Shown in pieces: positions 24,817 through 33,263 of a stretch of 64,000 nt of DNA. The translations under genes were made by a program, and so were the position numbers. Source of the stretch: Thiohalomonas sp041685045 (GTDB lineage Bacteria > Pseudomonadota > Gammaproteobacteria > Thiohalomonadales > Thiohalomonadaceae); contig JAWLGP010000003.1 in the NCBI GenBank assembly GCA_041685045.1, positions 150,557 to 214,556 on the forward strand, given 5' to 3'. Each line of letters begins with the position of its first letter. Position 1 is the first letter of the stretch. The notes under the pieces are model-generated. The model made no database searches, had not been told where the DNA came from, and saw only the letters and a program-made list of their open reading frames with translations.

Positions 24817-25047
24817 ATGAGCGAACGACATCGGGAACGTGCAGAGAAAGTCGTTGAGTCCTTCCGGGAATTGCTGGACAAGGACGTGTTGGCGGCCATC
24901 CCACCGAACGACTTCGAGCAGTTGACTCTCTTCGTTCAGGAGGCTCTCTCCGACGAGTTGCACGATGCGGCCGAACAGGTGGAAGAACTGGCACGGAGCA
25001 TGCGAGCCGGCACGAGCCTGAGTGACGTCGGAATGGGCTTGATGTAG
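24817..25047 (+). CDS. Hypothetical small acidic protein, 76 aa
   Basis: A charged, helical protein (RERAEKVVESFRELLDKDVL) without signal peptide or transmembrane segment. A GGAG lies about 10 nt upstream of the ATG. It follows the deaminase by 64 nt on the same strand. I do not recognise the family; the plausible codon pattern and ribosome site support it as real. Confidence 0.5.
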   Translation: MSERHRERAEKVVESFRELLDKDVLAAIPPNDFEQLTLFVQEALSDELHDAAEQVEELARSMRAGTSLSDVGMGLM

Positions 25048-25137
25048 GGCGTGCCGGTGGCGAGAGGATATCGAACGGTTACATCGCCCCAGGCCCGGGT
25101 GCCAAATGGGCGCAGTCGCACCTCCACAGACGTCTGA

Positions 25138-25623
25138 TCAGTCGTTTTCGGGAGCCGTTACCGTGTCGGCGGTCCCTTTCTCACCGGTATAGAAGGCCAC
25201 CAGTTCAACCGGCGCGTCTCCTCTGTTTGTGGCATTGTGGAGCGAGTTCACCATTTCGATGATCGCATCGCCCTGGTGATACGTAATCACCTTGCCGTCC
25301 TTCATCTTCACCTCGAGCGTGCCGCTGATGACATAGCCGTAGACAGGGACTGGATGCCGGTGCCACCCGGTCTCCGCACCCGGCGGCACGCTGATGAAAC
25401 GGGCTGTCACCTCCGGGTTCTCTGTCCGCGGGTACCTCACCGGCTGGCCATCTGCCGTGACCGTGGTTTTTGCGATTTCCCGGACGGTGATCGCTTCCTC
25501 ATACTCGTCTGCCGATACCGGCACTGATAACGAGAGGATGACAACGAGGACGGCAGATGCCAAACGGACATTCATCTCCCTGGGTAGTGGCACGGTCGTT
25601 CTCCTGATTGGCTGAAGGGGCAT
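25138..25623 (-). CDS. Secreted cupin-domain protein, 161 aa
   Basis: The ATG at 25623 is preceded by AAAGGGAAAG; an internal ATG at 25575 would also leave a signal peptide (ending near SVPVSA-DE). The mature protein is a single cupin: GAETGWHRHPVPVYGYVISG supplies motif 1 with its metal-binding His, and YHQGDAIIEMVNSLHNATN supplies motif 2. Periplasmic cupins of this kind are often uncharacterised. It lies 104 nt downstream of the dCache gene on the same strand. Confidence 0.75.
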   Translation of the reverse strand: MPLQPIRRTTVPLPREMNVRLASAVLVVILSLSVPVSADEYEEAITVREIAKTTVTADGQPVRYPRTENPEVTARFISVPPGAETGWHRHPVPVYGYVISGTLEVKMKDGKVITYHQGDAIIEMVNSLHNATNRGDAPVELVAFYTGEKGTADTVTAPEND

Positions 25624-25727
25624 CTTTCCCTTTCTGTAGCATCTTCGGAACGACACGATCAAGCACATTGCCAAGATGCCGAAGACTAACGACCGAAAAT
25701 CGGGATCACGGCTTCCGCAGATCCGAT

Positions 25728-26549
25728 TTATTCCTCTGCCTTCGGGATGAGCCCGAACGCATACCACCAATCGGTTACGAACGATCGACGGAAGAGCACC
25801 GTTCGCTTTTTACCTCTGAATCGGTAGCTCACCACACCCTCCTGTTTGGACAGCATTTCGTCGAGTGCCCGAACCAGCTCATCGTCGCCCGTCTTCTTCG
25901 GATTAATGAAGATCAGATCGGGATTCCAGTCCAATGCCACGCGACCGGTATGGTCGAACGAGTAGAAGATGATGCTTTCATCCAGCGCCATCTGCTGCTC
26001 CAACAGGGCAGATAGCCGGTCCAAATACACCGATGCTCCCAGAATTCCAACAACCCTGTCCTGTTGTCCTCTGACTGGGACGTCGACAATGGCGACAGGC
26101 TTCCCGGTTCGCGTGCTGACCACCAACTCACCGATGATCGTCTGGCCATTCATGACTTTTGGGAAATAGGCCCGCCTCGACAGGTTCCCGGCCTCTTTTC
26201 CGTTCTGCACGCTCCAATAGGAGCCATCTGGCGCGGCGAACCAGTTCAGCGCGGCAACGTTTCGTTCCGCAGCCTGCGCCAAGGGCTCCTTGATCAGCTC
26301 CCATTCCCCCGTTTCCGCTGCATCGCAAAGGGCGATGATCTGCAGCGAGTCAGCCATCTTTTGCAGATAACCATCACTCAACGACACGAGTGATGCGAGG
26401 CCAATTTCTCCATCGATGGAGAAGACCTGGTGCGACGCCGGATTGGAATCATTGGAGGTCTGTGCTACCTGGCCGTTGCCTGCGAATGCCGGGAGGCCGA
26501 CGGTGATGGCGACGAGTGCCAGGAGTCGAATCGCTGCCGAGTGAGACAT
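25728..26549 (-). CDS. Periplasmic dCache-like sensor protein, 273 aa
   Basis: A signal peptide (ALVAITVGLPAFAGNG) is followed by a Cache-like ligand-binding region: GLASLVSLSDGYLQKMADSL helix, YWSVQNGKEAGNLSRRAYFP, then GELVVSTRTGKPVAIVDVPV, which match the strands of dCache domains. There is no second transmembrane segment and no kinase, receptor or GGDEF domain, so it is a free-standing periplasmic sensor or binding protein. Divergent from the HlyD/RbbA export genes, with a 218-nt shared upstream region. Confidence 0.7.
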   Translation of the reverse strand: MSHSAAIRLLALVAITVGLPAFAGNGQVAQTSNDSNPASHQVFSIDGEIGLASLVSLSDGYLQKMADSLQIIALCDAAETGEWELIKEPLAQAAERNVAALNWFAAPDGSYWSVQNGKEAGNLSRRAYFPKVMNGQTIIGELVVSTRTGKPVAIVDVPVRGQQDRVVGILGASVYLDRLSALLEQQMALDESIIFYSFDHTGRVALDWNPDLIFINPKKTGDDELVRALDEMLSKQEGVVSYRFRGKKRTVLFRRSFVTDWWYAFGLIPKAEE

Positions 26550-26767
26550 TCAATCCTACTTTCCAGGCTGGTGGGCTCCTTGGGTCAGCATAGTTGCCGT
26601 GAGTGCATCGGCGCCCGAGCCCCCAAAAACGTTGTGTTGACGGCTTCCTCCTGCTTCCGGTCGCCCGGTCCGAGGCCCTTTCGGTCGCTGGCTATACTTC
26701 GATTTCATATTCCATTCGGCGACGGCCCACCTGTGGGCCCGCTTGTGCCCACGTATTTGCATGAGGC

Positions 26768-27772
26768 ATGGCCGAAATGCTCAACACCAGGCGAACATGG
26801 CTGATCACCGCGGCTGCAGCCATATTCTTGGTCGTTGTCATCCTCTTCGTCTGGACGTCTGAACAGTCCGCGCTACCCGAGGGGTTCGCATCGGCCAACG
26901 GTCGTCTCGAAGCAACGTCAGTCGACATCGCAACCAAAAGGCCAGGCCGTTTGAGCGAGGTTGCTGTTCGGGAGGGGGATCGCGTCGAGAAAGGACAGAT
27001 CGTCGCCCGCATGGATGTGCGCGACCTGGAGGCGGATCTGCGGCTGGCCCAAGCCGAGTTCGAGGAAGCGGTCCAGGCCAAGTGCGCAGCCGAGGCGAGG
27101 CTCGCGCAACAGGAGAGTGTGGTTGAATTCGCGGCCGCCGAGTTCGAACGCAGCCGAAGCCTGGTCAACCAGCAACTCATTCCGCAGCAGGAGGCCGACC
27201 TCTCCCGGAGCAAGCTACAGAGCGAAAAAGCCGGCTTGGAAGCGGCCCGCGCCACGGTCAGCCAGGCCAACGCCGCGATCGCCGCAGCGCAAGCCAAGGT
27301 CGATTCCATTCAGACCGATCTGGACGACAGCATCCTCACCTCGCCGATCGCGGCGCGCGTCCTTTATCGCCTGGCCGAGCCCGGCGAAGTCCTCTCTGTC
27401 GGGGGAAAGGTCCTGACGCTGATCGACCTGAACGACGTTTACATGACCGCCTTTCTGCCGACCCAGCATGCCGGCCGGTTGAGCCTCGGGTCAGAGGCAA
27501 GGATCGTTCTGGACGCCCGGCCCGACGTTGCGCTTCTTGCCCGAATTTCCTTTGTCTCGCCTGAAGCCCAGTTCACCCCGAAGGAGGTGGAAACGGAAAC
27601 CGAGCGCGAGAAACTCATGTTCCGGATCAAGGCCGACATCGCACCCCAACTGCTGAGTCGGCATTTCGACAGCATCCCCACCGGGGTTCCCGGCACCCTC
27701 TATGTACGTCTGGACCCCGGCGCCGAATGGCCGGGGATGCTACAGCCGCCCTCGGCCATCAATCCAAACTAG
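26768..27772 (+). CDS. HlyD-family periplasmic adaptor (YhiI-like), 334 aa
   Basis: An N-terminal signal anchor (about residues 9-28, WLITAAAAIFLVVVILFVW) leads to the biotinyl-lipoyl half (GRLSEVAVREGDRVEKGQIV), a long coiled-coil hairpin (about 75-175), the returning lipoyl half (YRLAEPGEVLSVGGKVLTLI) and a beta-barrel end. It is the adaptor of a three-gene ABC exporter of the YhiI-RbbA-YhhJ kind, 6 nt before the ATPase gene. A second ATG 9 nt downstream of the chosen one is possible. Confidence 0.88.
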   Translation: MAEMLNTRRTWLITAAAAIFLVVVILFVWTSEQSALPEGFASANGRLEATSVDIATKRPGRLSEVAVREGDRVEKGQIVARMDVRDLEADLRLAQAEFEEAVQAKCAAEARLAQQESVVEFAAAEFERSRSLVNQQLIPQQEADLSRSKLQSEKAGLEAARATVSQANAAIAAAQAKVDSIQTDLDDSILTSPIAARVLYRLAEPGEVLSVGGKVLTLIDLNDVYMTAFLPTQHAGRLSLGSEARIVLDARPDVALLARISFVSPEAQFTPKEVETETEREKLMFRIKADIAPQLLSRHFDSIPTGVPGTLYVRLDPGAEWPGMLQPPSAINPN

Positions 27773-27778
27773 AGCGCC

Positions 27779-30514
27779 ATGGACGATGCCATCGTCGCCA
27801 CTGGCCTGAGTCATCGCTACGGTGGAACGATGGCGCTTTCCGGTGCCTGCGTCCGGGTTCCTTCCGGTCAGCTGTTCGGCCTGTTCGGACCTGACGGTGC
27901 CGGCAAATCCACACTCCTGTCGCTGGCCGCCGGCGCACGAAAATTGCAACAAGGCAGCCTCAAGGTTTTGGGCGGTGACATGCGCGACCGCGCCGACCGC
28001 GCTCTCATCCGCCCCCGCGTTGCCTACATGCCCCAGGGACTCGGACGTAACCTGTACCTCACGCTCTCGGTAGGTGAAAACATCGATTTCTTTGGGCGTC
28101 TGTTCGGTCAGAGCCGCCAGGAGCGCCGGCGGCGAACCGGGGAGTTGCTTGCGGCCACGGGCCTTGCCCCCTTCCGTGACCGGCCTGCCGGCAAGCTCTC
28201 GGGCGGCATGAAACAGAAGCTCGGCCTCTGTTGCGCGCTCATCCATGATCCCGAACTGCTCATCCTGGACGAACCGACCACCGGCTTCGACCCGCTCTCC
28301 CGTCGCCTGTTCTGGGAGTTGATTGACGATATTCGTGCACATCGCCAGGGCATGAGCGTACTGGTGGCGACCGCCGACGTCGAAGAGGCGAAGGCCTTCG
28401 ACCAGATCGTCATCATGGACTCCGGCGCGATCCTTGCCGGGGGGCGCCTGGCGGAGCTCATGGCACGGACCGGCACCGACAGACTGGATGAACTCTTCAT
28501 CCGACTCCTTCCCGAGGAGCGGCGCAAGGAGCACAAGCCCCTGTTGCTACCCCCACGCGAGTCCCTGCCCGGGGCGCGGTTTGCGATTGCCGCCAAAGGT
28601 CTCACGCGCCGTTTCGGTCATTTCACGGCGGTGGACAAGGTCTCCTTCAGTATTGAACGCGGTGAGATTTTCGGCTTTCTCGGCTCGAATGGCTGCGGCA
28701 AGACGACAACGATGAAGATGCTCACGGGCCTGCTGCCGCCCACGGAGGGCGAGGCCTGGCTGTTCGACAAACCTGTCGACGCCAGCGATATCGAGACGCG
28801 CCGCCATATTGGCTTCATGTCCCAGGACTTCTCGCTCTACCGTGAACTGACGGTGCGGCAGAACCTGCTTTTGCACGCCCGGCTGTTTCACATGCCACCC
28901 GAACAGGTGTCGTCGCGGTTCGACCAGTTGGTCCAACACTTCAACCTGTCTTCTCATCTGGACAAGCTGGCGCAGTCACTGCCGATGGGCATACGCCAAC
29001 GTCTGTCTCTCGCAGTTGCCGTAATCCATCGGCCGGAGATCCTCATCCTGGACGAGCCGACATCCGGTGTGGACCCGATAGCCCGGGACAGTTTCTGGGA
29101 GTTGCTGCTCGGCCTCTCCCGCACCGAGGGAGTGACCATCTTCATTTCCACGCACTTTATGGATGAAGCGGCCCGCTGCGACCGCATCTCCCTGATGCAT
29201 GCCGGTCGCGTACTCGCCATTGGCGCACCCGGCGAATTGATCCGGGAACGCAATGCGGCGACATTGGAGGACGCGTTCGTCAGTTATCTCGAAGCAGCCG
29301 CCCCGACCGACCGCTCCCCTAACGCCGAAATACCCACTTCCACGCCGGTCGTTACGGCTTCACCCCGGACGCAAACGCCGCCGTTGGCACGCGCCTTCGA
29401 TATCCGGCGCAGCTATGCCTACGGACGGCGTGAGGCCTTCGAACTGCTGCGCGACCCGATCCGTCTGGTGTTCGCGCTGTTCGGCACCGCGCTGCTAATG
29501 ATCGCCTTCGGCTATGGCATCAGTCTTGATGTCGAAGACCTGCCGTTCGCCGCGCTGGATCGGGATCAGACCCCCGAGAGCCGTACCTACCTTGAGAATG
29601 TTGCCAGTTCGCGGTATTTCCGCGAGCAGACGCCGATTCGCGACACCAACGAGCTCGACAGGCGCATGCGCACCGGCGAACTGGCGTTGGCCATCGAGAT
29701 CCCGCCCGGATTCGGCCGGGATTTGGGCCGCGGCGTCAGCCCGCAGGCCGGTGCATGGATTGACGGAACGAACCCTTTCCGGGCGGAAACCATCCGGGGA
29801 TACACCCAGGGGCTGCACGAGCGCTACCTCGAGCAGTTGGCGGGCGAGCGCGGAGATATCGAGGCCCCGCCGATCGACGTGGAGACCCGTTTTTTTTACA
29901 ACGAGGACTTCAGGAGCTTCGTCGCCATGGTCCCCGGGGTGATTGGATTTCTCCTCATCGTGATCCCCGCCATGCTCACAGCACTCGGCGTGGTGCGTGA
30001 AAAGGAGTTGGGATCAATCACCAACCTTTACGTCACGCCGGTCACCCGTCTGGAGTTCCTGCTCGGCAAGCAACTCCCCTACGTTCTGCTGGCCATGATC
30101 AACTATGCCGCTCTGGTGCTCATGGCCATTCTCGTCTTCGGCGTTCCATTGAAGGGGAGCTTCGCCGCCCTCACAGTGGCGGCCCTGCTCTATGTCACTG
30201 CGGCCACCGGCATCGGGATCCTCGTGTCCTCCTTTACCACTTCACAGATCGCCGCACTGTTTGGGGCCGGGATCCTGACGGTCCTCCCTGCCACCAACTT
30301 TTCCGGTTTGATCGATCCCGTCCATTCGCTGCAAGGCCCTGCTCAGGTAATTGGCAACCATTACCCCGCCACTTACTTCATCGATGCCAGCGTGGGGGCG
30401 TTTACCAAAGGCCTTGGGTTCGACGGCCTGCTCCCATTCATCATTGTTTTGGCCTTGATGGCGCCGCTGTTTACGCTTCTGGGCCTGGCGTTTCTGCGAA
30501 AGCAGGAGCGGTGA
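27779..30514 (+). CDS. RbbA-type double ATPase fused to ABC-2 permease, 911 aa
   Basis: Two ABC ATPase domains followed by a permease in one chain. Domain 1 (about 1-245) has Walker A GPDGAGKST, signature LSGGMKQ and Walker B LLILDEPTTG. Domain 2 (about 265-505) has GSNGCGKTT, a degenerate signature (LPMGIRQ) and LILDEPTSG. An ABC-2 membrane domain follows (about 555-911) with one early and several late helices. The architecture is that of RbbA, described as ribosome-associated and linked to elongation, but also organised like an exporter. The stop overlaps the next gene's ATG (TGATG). Confidence 0.9.
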   Translation: MDDAIVATGLSHRYGGTMALSGACVRVPSGQLFGLFGPDGAGKSTLLSLAAGARKLQQGSLKVLGGDMRDRADRALIRPRVAYMPQGLGRNLYLTLSVGENIDFFGRLFGQSRQERRRRTGELLAATGLAPFRDRPAGKLSGGMKQKLGLCCALIHDPELLILDEPTTGFDPLSRRLFWELIDDIRAHRQGMSVLVATADVEEAKAFDQIVIMDSGAILAGGRLAELMARTGTDRLDELFIRLLPEERRKEHKPLLLPPRESLPGARFAIAAKGLTRRFGHFTAVDKVSFSIERGEIFGFLGSNGCGKTTTMKMLTGLLPPTEGEAWLFDKPVDASDIETRRHIGFMSQDFSLYRELTVRQNLLLHARLFHMPPEQVSSRFDQLVQHFNLSSHLDKLAQSLPMGIRQRLSLAVAVIHRPEILILDEPTSGVDPIARDSFWELLLGLSRTEGVTIFISTHFMDEAARCDRISLMHAGRVLAIGAPGELIRERNAATLEDAFVSYLEAAAPTDRSPNAEIPTSTPVVTASPRTQTPPLARAFDIRRSYAYGRREAFELLRDPIRLVFALFGTALLMIAFGYGISLDVEDLPFAALDRDQTPESRTYLENVASSRYFREQTPIRDTNELDRRMRTGELALAIEIPPGFGRDLGRGVSPQAGAWIDGTNPFRAETIRGYTQGLHERYLEQLAGERGDIEAPPIDVETRFFYNEDFRSFVAMVPGVIGFLLIVIPAMLTALGVVREKELGSITNLYVTPVTRLEFLLGKQLPYVLLAMINYAALVLMAILVFGVPLKGSFAALTVAALLYVTAATGIGILVSSFTTSQIAALFGAGILTVLPATNFSGLIDPVHSLQGPAQVIGNHYPATYFIDASVGAFTKGLGFDGLLPFIIVLALMAPLFTLLGLAFLRKQER

Positions 30515-31647
30515 TGCAGCGCGAGCTTCGGAACATTTTCGACCTCGGCGTCAAGGAGCTGTACAGCATCTGGCGCGACCCGGTGCTCCTGTTCCTGATT
30601 GTCTGGGCCTTTACCGTCGGCATCATCACCCCCGGCAAAGGGGCCGGGGAGGCAACGCTGCACGGCGCACGGATTGCCATGGTGGACGAAGATGGCTCCT
30701 CACTGTCCGGGCGCCTTGCCGCCGCCTTCAATCCACCCTACTTTCGTCCGCCGCAGGCCATCGCGTTGGCCGAGGTCGATCGGCTAATGGACCGGGGCGA
30801 GATCACTTTTGTCCTGGTCATCCCGCAAGGGTTCGAACGCGATGTGGTCGCGGGCAAATCTCCCGCCGTCCAACTGCTCGTCGACGCAACGCGCATGAAG
30901 CAGGCCGGCATCGGTGCCGGCTATATCAACCGCATCGCGAGGGAACAAGTGCGCGAGTTCCTGCAGCGGACCAATCGGGGCCAGCCGCGGCCGGCAGACC
31001 TGGTGGTCAGAGTGAAATACAACCCGAACCTGGTTCCTGCCGGTTTCCAGGGTCTGGTGGTTCTGATCAACAACACGACGCTGCTCACGATCATACTGAC
31101 CGGAGCGGCGGTCATTCGGGAACGCGAACACGGCACCATTGAGCACGTGCTCGCCATGCCGCTCACCCCTTTCGAGGTCATGCTCGGCAAGATTTGGGCC
31201 AACGCCCTGGTGATGACCGTCGTGCTTGCCGCCTCCTTTCTTTTCATCGTCCGAGGGGTCCTGCACCTGGCTATCGCCGGTTCGCTTCCACTGTTACTCG
31301 GCGGCGTGGTCGTCTACCTCTTCGCAGCCACTTCCATCGGTGTCTACCTGGCCACCCTCTCCCGCTCCATGCCTCAACTCGGGCTGTTGGCGGTCATGGT
31401 GGTGATTCCAATGAACATGCTGTCCGGCAACAACACGCCGCTCGAGTCGCAACCGCTGGTGTTGCAGGGGATCATGCAGCTCTCACCCTCCACGCACTTT
31501 GTCGGTATGGCACAGGCGGTCGTCTTCCGTGGCGCCGTGCTGAGCGATGTTTGGTTCGATCTTGTAATGACGGCCGCAATCGGGCTCACCCTCTTTCTGC
31601 TCGCCCTACTGCGGTTTCGTAACAGCATGGCCGCAGCGCGCGGCTAG
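30514..31647 (+). CDS. ABC-2 type permease (YhhJ-like), 377 aa
   Basis: Partner permease of the preceding RbbA-like protein. The ATG at 30514 overlaps its stop codon by one base and has AGGAG upstream; a GTG one codon earlier is the alternative. One N-terminal helix (VLLFLIVWAFTVGIITPGKG), a large periplasmic domain, then five or six C-terminal helices, as in ABC-2 exporters. Contains IREREHGTIEHVLAMPLTPF, the conserved coupling helix. Ends the three-gene unit. Confidence 0.88.
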   Translation: MQRELRNIFDLGVKELYSIWRDPVLLFLIVWAFTVGIITPGKGAGEATLHGARIAMVDEDGSSLSGRLAAAFNPPYFRPPQAIALAEVDRLMDRGEITFVLVIPQGFERDVVAGKSPAVQLLVDATRMKQAGIGAGYINRIAREQVREFLQRTNRGQPRPADLVVRVKYNPNLVPAGFQGLVVLINNTTLLTIILTGAAVIREREHGTIEHVLAMPLTPFEVMLGKIWANALVMTVVLAASFLFIVRGVLHLAIAGSLPLLLGGVVVYLFAATSIGVYLATLSRSMPQLGLLAVMVVIPMNMLSGNNTPLESQPLVLQGIMQLSPSTHFVGMAQAVVFRGAVLSDVWFDLVMTAAIGLTLFLLALLRFRNSMAAARG

Positions 31648-31667
31648 GGTCTTTTCGAATGCCCAAA

Positions 31668-31781
31668 ACAAGGCGCAAGCGCAGACCATGGCGAGCTCGC
31701 CAGGCATTGCAACGCAGAATCGAGGCAGTTGGGTGGGTCCCCTGCGGGGGCGCCGCAAAGCGTCGAACAGTGTGAAACACT
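31668..31781 (+). repeat. Dispersed repeat with GTGTGAAACACT end, copy A
   Basis: A GCGC-rich core (ACAAGGCGCAAGCGCAG to CATTGC, 31668-31710) followed 60 nt later by the palindromic end GTGTGAAACACT (31770-31781). A related copy is at 63907-64000: same core orientation, with the palindromic end on the other side. Lies in the gap between the exporter genes and tRNA-Ser, which otherwise holds no gene. Confidence 0.6.
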
Positions 31782-31883
31782 AAACTGGACTGGAATATTG
31801 GCGTGGGCATCCCCAAATAGATGGAATGCCGAAGGCGGAGATTTTCTGCAATCAGGTGAAACTTACTGAACCGCAGCGTTAAC

Positions 31884-31971
31884 TGGCGGAGGAGGTGGGA
31901 TTCGAACCCACGGGACCTCTCGGTCCAACGGTTTTCAAGACCGCCGCTTTCGGCCGCTCAGCCACCCCTCC
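31884..31971 (-). tRNA. tRNA-Ser (UGA)
   Basis: An 88-nt class II cloverleaf with encoded CCA. Acceptor GGAGGGG pairs with the CTCCTCC end (one G-T wobble), anticodon loop CTTGAAA reads UGA, long variable arm, T-arm GGGTTCGAATCCC. It is a single gene, on the strand opposite its neighbours. Confidence 0.94.
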
Positions 31972-32123
31972 GGGGCCGGCAAGCATAACCCAAGCCGGAG
32001 GCCGGTTTCCAGCTTGATTCTGCCGAGTCGGCCGGTATCCTTTGGGAACCAAACTCTATAGAATCGGTCTGCGAATACAGGATGTAGATTAGCAACCACC
32101 AGAAAACGCAATAAGGAGACGAG

Positions 32124-32795
32124 ATGGACTACAACAACGCTGCTGTCGCTCGCCCGGTCGACGCGACCCTTGCGGTCAACAAGCTCATCCGCAACACCTA
32201 CACGATGCTGGCGATGACCCTGCTGTTCAGCGCGCTGATGGCAGGCGTATCGATGGCGGTCAACCCGCCGCCGATGACCTCCCTGCTGACGCTCGGCGGT
32301 GCCATGCTGCTGATCTGGCTGGTTCTTCCCCGTACCGCCAACTCGACCGCCGGCCTGGCCGTTGTGTTCGCCATCACCGGGCTGCTGGGCTTCGGGCTCG
32401 GCCCGACACTGAATGCCTACCTCTCGCTGCCGAACGGTGGACAGATCGTCGCTACCGCTCTGGGCGGCACCGGCATCATCTTCCTTGGCCTGTCGGGGTA
32501 TGCCCTGGCCACCCGCCGCGATTTCAGCTTCATGGGCGGCTTCCTGTTCGTCGGCATGCTGGTGGCGCTGGCGGCGATCCTGGCCAACATCTTCCTGCAG
32601 ATCCCGGCCCTGTCGCTGGCGATTTCCGCCGCGGTCATCATGATTATGAGCGGCTTCATCCTCTACGACACCGGCCGGATGGTTAACGGTGGCGAGAACA
32701 ATTACCTGCTGATGACGGTCAGTCTTTACCTCAGCATCTTCAACATCTTCATCCATCTGCTGAACCTGCTGTCCGCTTTCGCGCGGGACGATTGA
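32124..32795 (+). CDS. Bax inhibitor-1/YccA family membrane protein, 223 aa
   Basis: AAGGAG lies 5 nt before the ATG. Seven hydrophobic helices and the family C-terminal pattern (MVNGGENNYLLMTVSLYLSI then FNIFIHLLNLL with the closing Asp residues). YccA in E. coli modulates the FtsH protease; other members are pH-gated calcium channels. Followed by a strong terminator, so this is a monocistronic gene. Confidence 0.93.
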   Translation: MDYNNAAVARPVDATLAVNKLIRNTYTMLAMTLLFSALMAGVSMAVNPPPMTSLLTLGGAMLLIWLVLPRTANSTAGLAVVFAITGLLGFGLGPTLNAYLSLPNGGQIVATALGGTGIIFLGLSGYALATRRDFSFMGGFLFVGMLVALAAILANIFLQIPALSLAISAAVIMIMSGFILYDTGRMVNGGENNYLLMTVSLYLSIFNIFIHLLNLLSAFARDD

Positions 32796-32814
32796 CCTAT
32801 CCGCCACGGTCTCG

Positions 32815-32845
32815 CAAAAAGCCCCGGTCCCGCCGGGGCTTTTTC
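32815..32845 (+). terminator. Intrinsic terminator after BI-1 gene
   Basis: Perfect 7-bp GCCCCGG/CCGGGGC stem with a 5-nt loop, preceded by A5 and followed by T5, 20 nt after the stop codon. Confidence 0.9.
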
Positions 32846-32895
32846 GTTGGTACAGGCGCGAAGAGCGTAAACTTTTTCGGGGAAGGATTGGCTGT

Positions 32896-33078
32896 ATGGA
32901 CTGGATGAAAATCGGTTACGCGCTACTGCTCGGTGCGATGATTGTGTTGCTGCTGCCGAAGGCCAAGGCAATGCTGCAAGCGAGCCGCTCGGCCACCGCT
33001 GCGGACTGGCGCTCTATCGTTCTGCCGCTGCTCCTGGTAGTCGGTTTCATCATGCTGCTGATCGCCTCGGTGTCCTGA
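32896..33078 (+). CDS. Small two-helix membrane protein, 60 aa
   Basis: GGAAGGA lies about 8 nt before the ATG. Two transmembrane segments (about residues 6-22 and 43-59) are separated by a short basic cytoplasmic or periplasmic loop (KAKAMLQASRSATAADWRS). Similar small proteins are scattered in proteobacteria without known function. No operon partner. Confidence 0.6.
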   Translation: MDWMKIGYALLLGAMIVLLLPKAKAMLQASRSATAADWRSIVLPLLLVVGFIMLLIASVS

Positions 33079-33094
33079 GCGGCCCCACGCGGAC

Positions 33095-33125
33095 GATGCG
33101 GTTCGCAAGCTCAGCACATCCTACG
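33095..33125 (-). repeat. Dispersed repeat, GATGCGGTTCGC type, copy 1
   Basis: GATGCGGTTCGCAAGCTCAG and the following CACATCCTACGA form the inverse of the sequence at 45768-45799 with a few mismatches. Lies in the 185-nt gap between the small membrane gene and mltG, where no gene is seen. Confidence 0.65.
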
Positions 33126-33263
33126 AGTCCGAGAGTCCATGAGAGGGTGCGGTGACGACTGCATGGATGCAGGAGGTAGGGCAACGCAGGGAGCAGTTGC
33201 CGAGGAACGAACCGCACCGGGAACAAGCCACGAGCCCCCCCACAGGTCGCGAAAACTCCGGAG

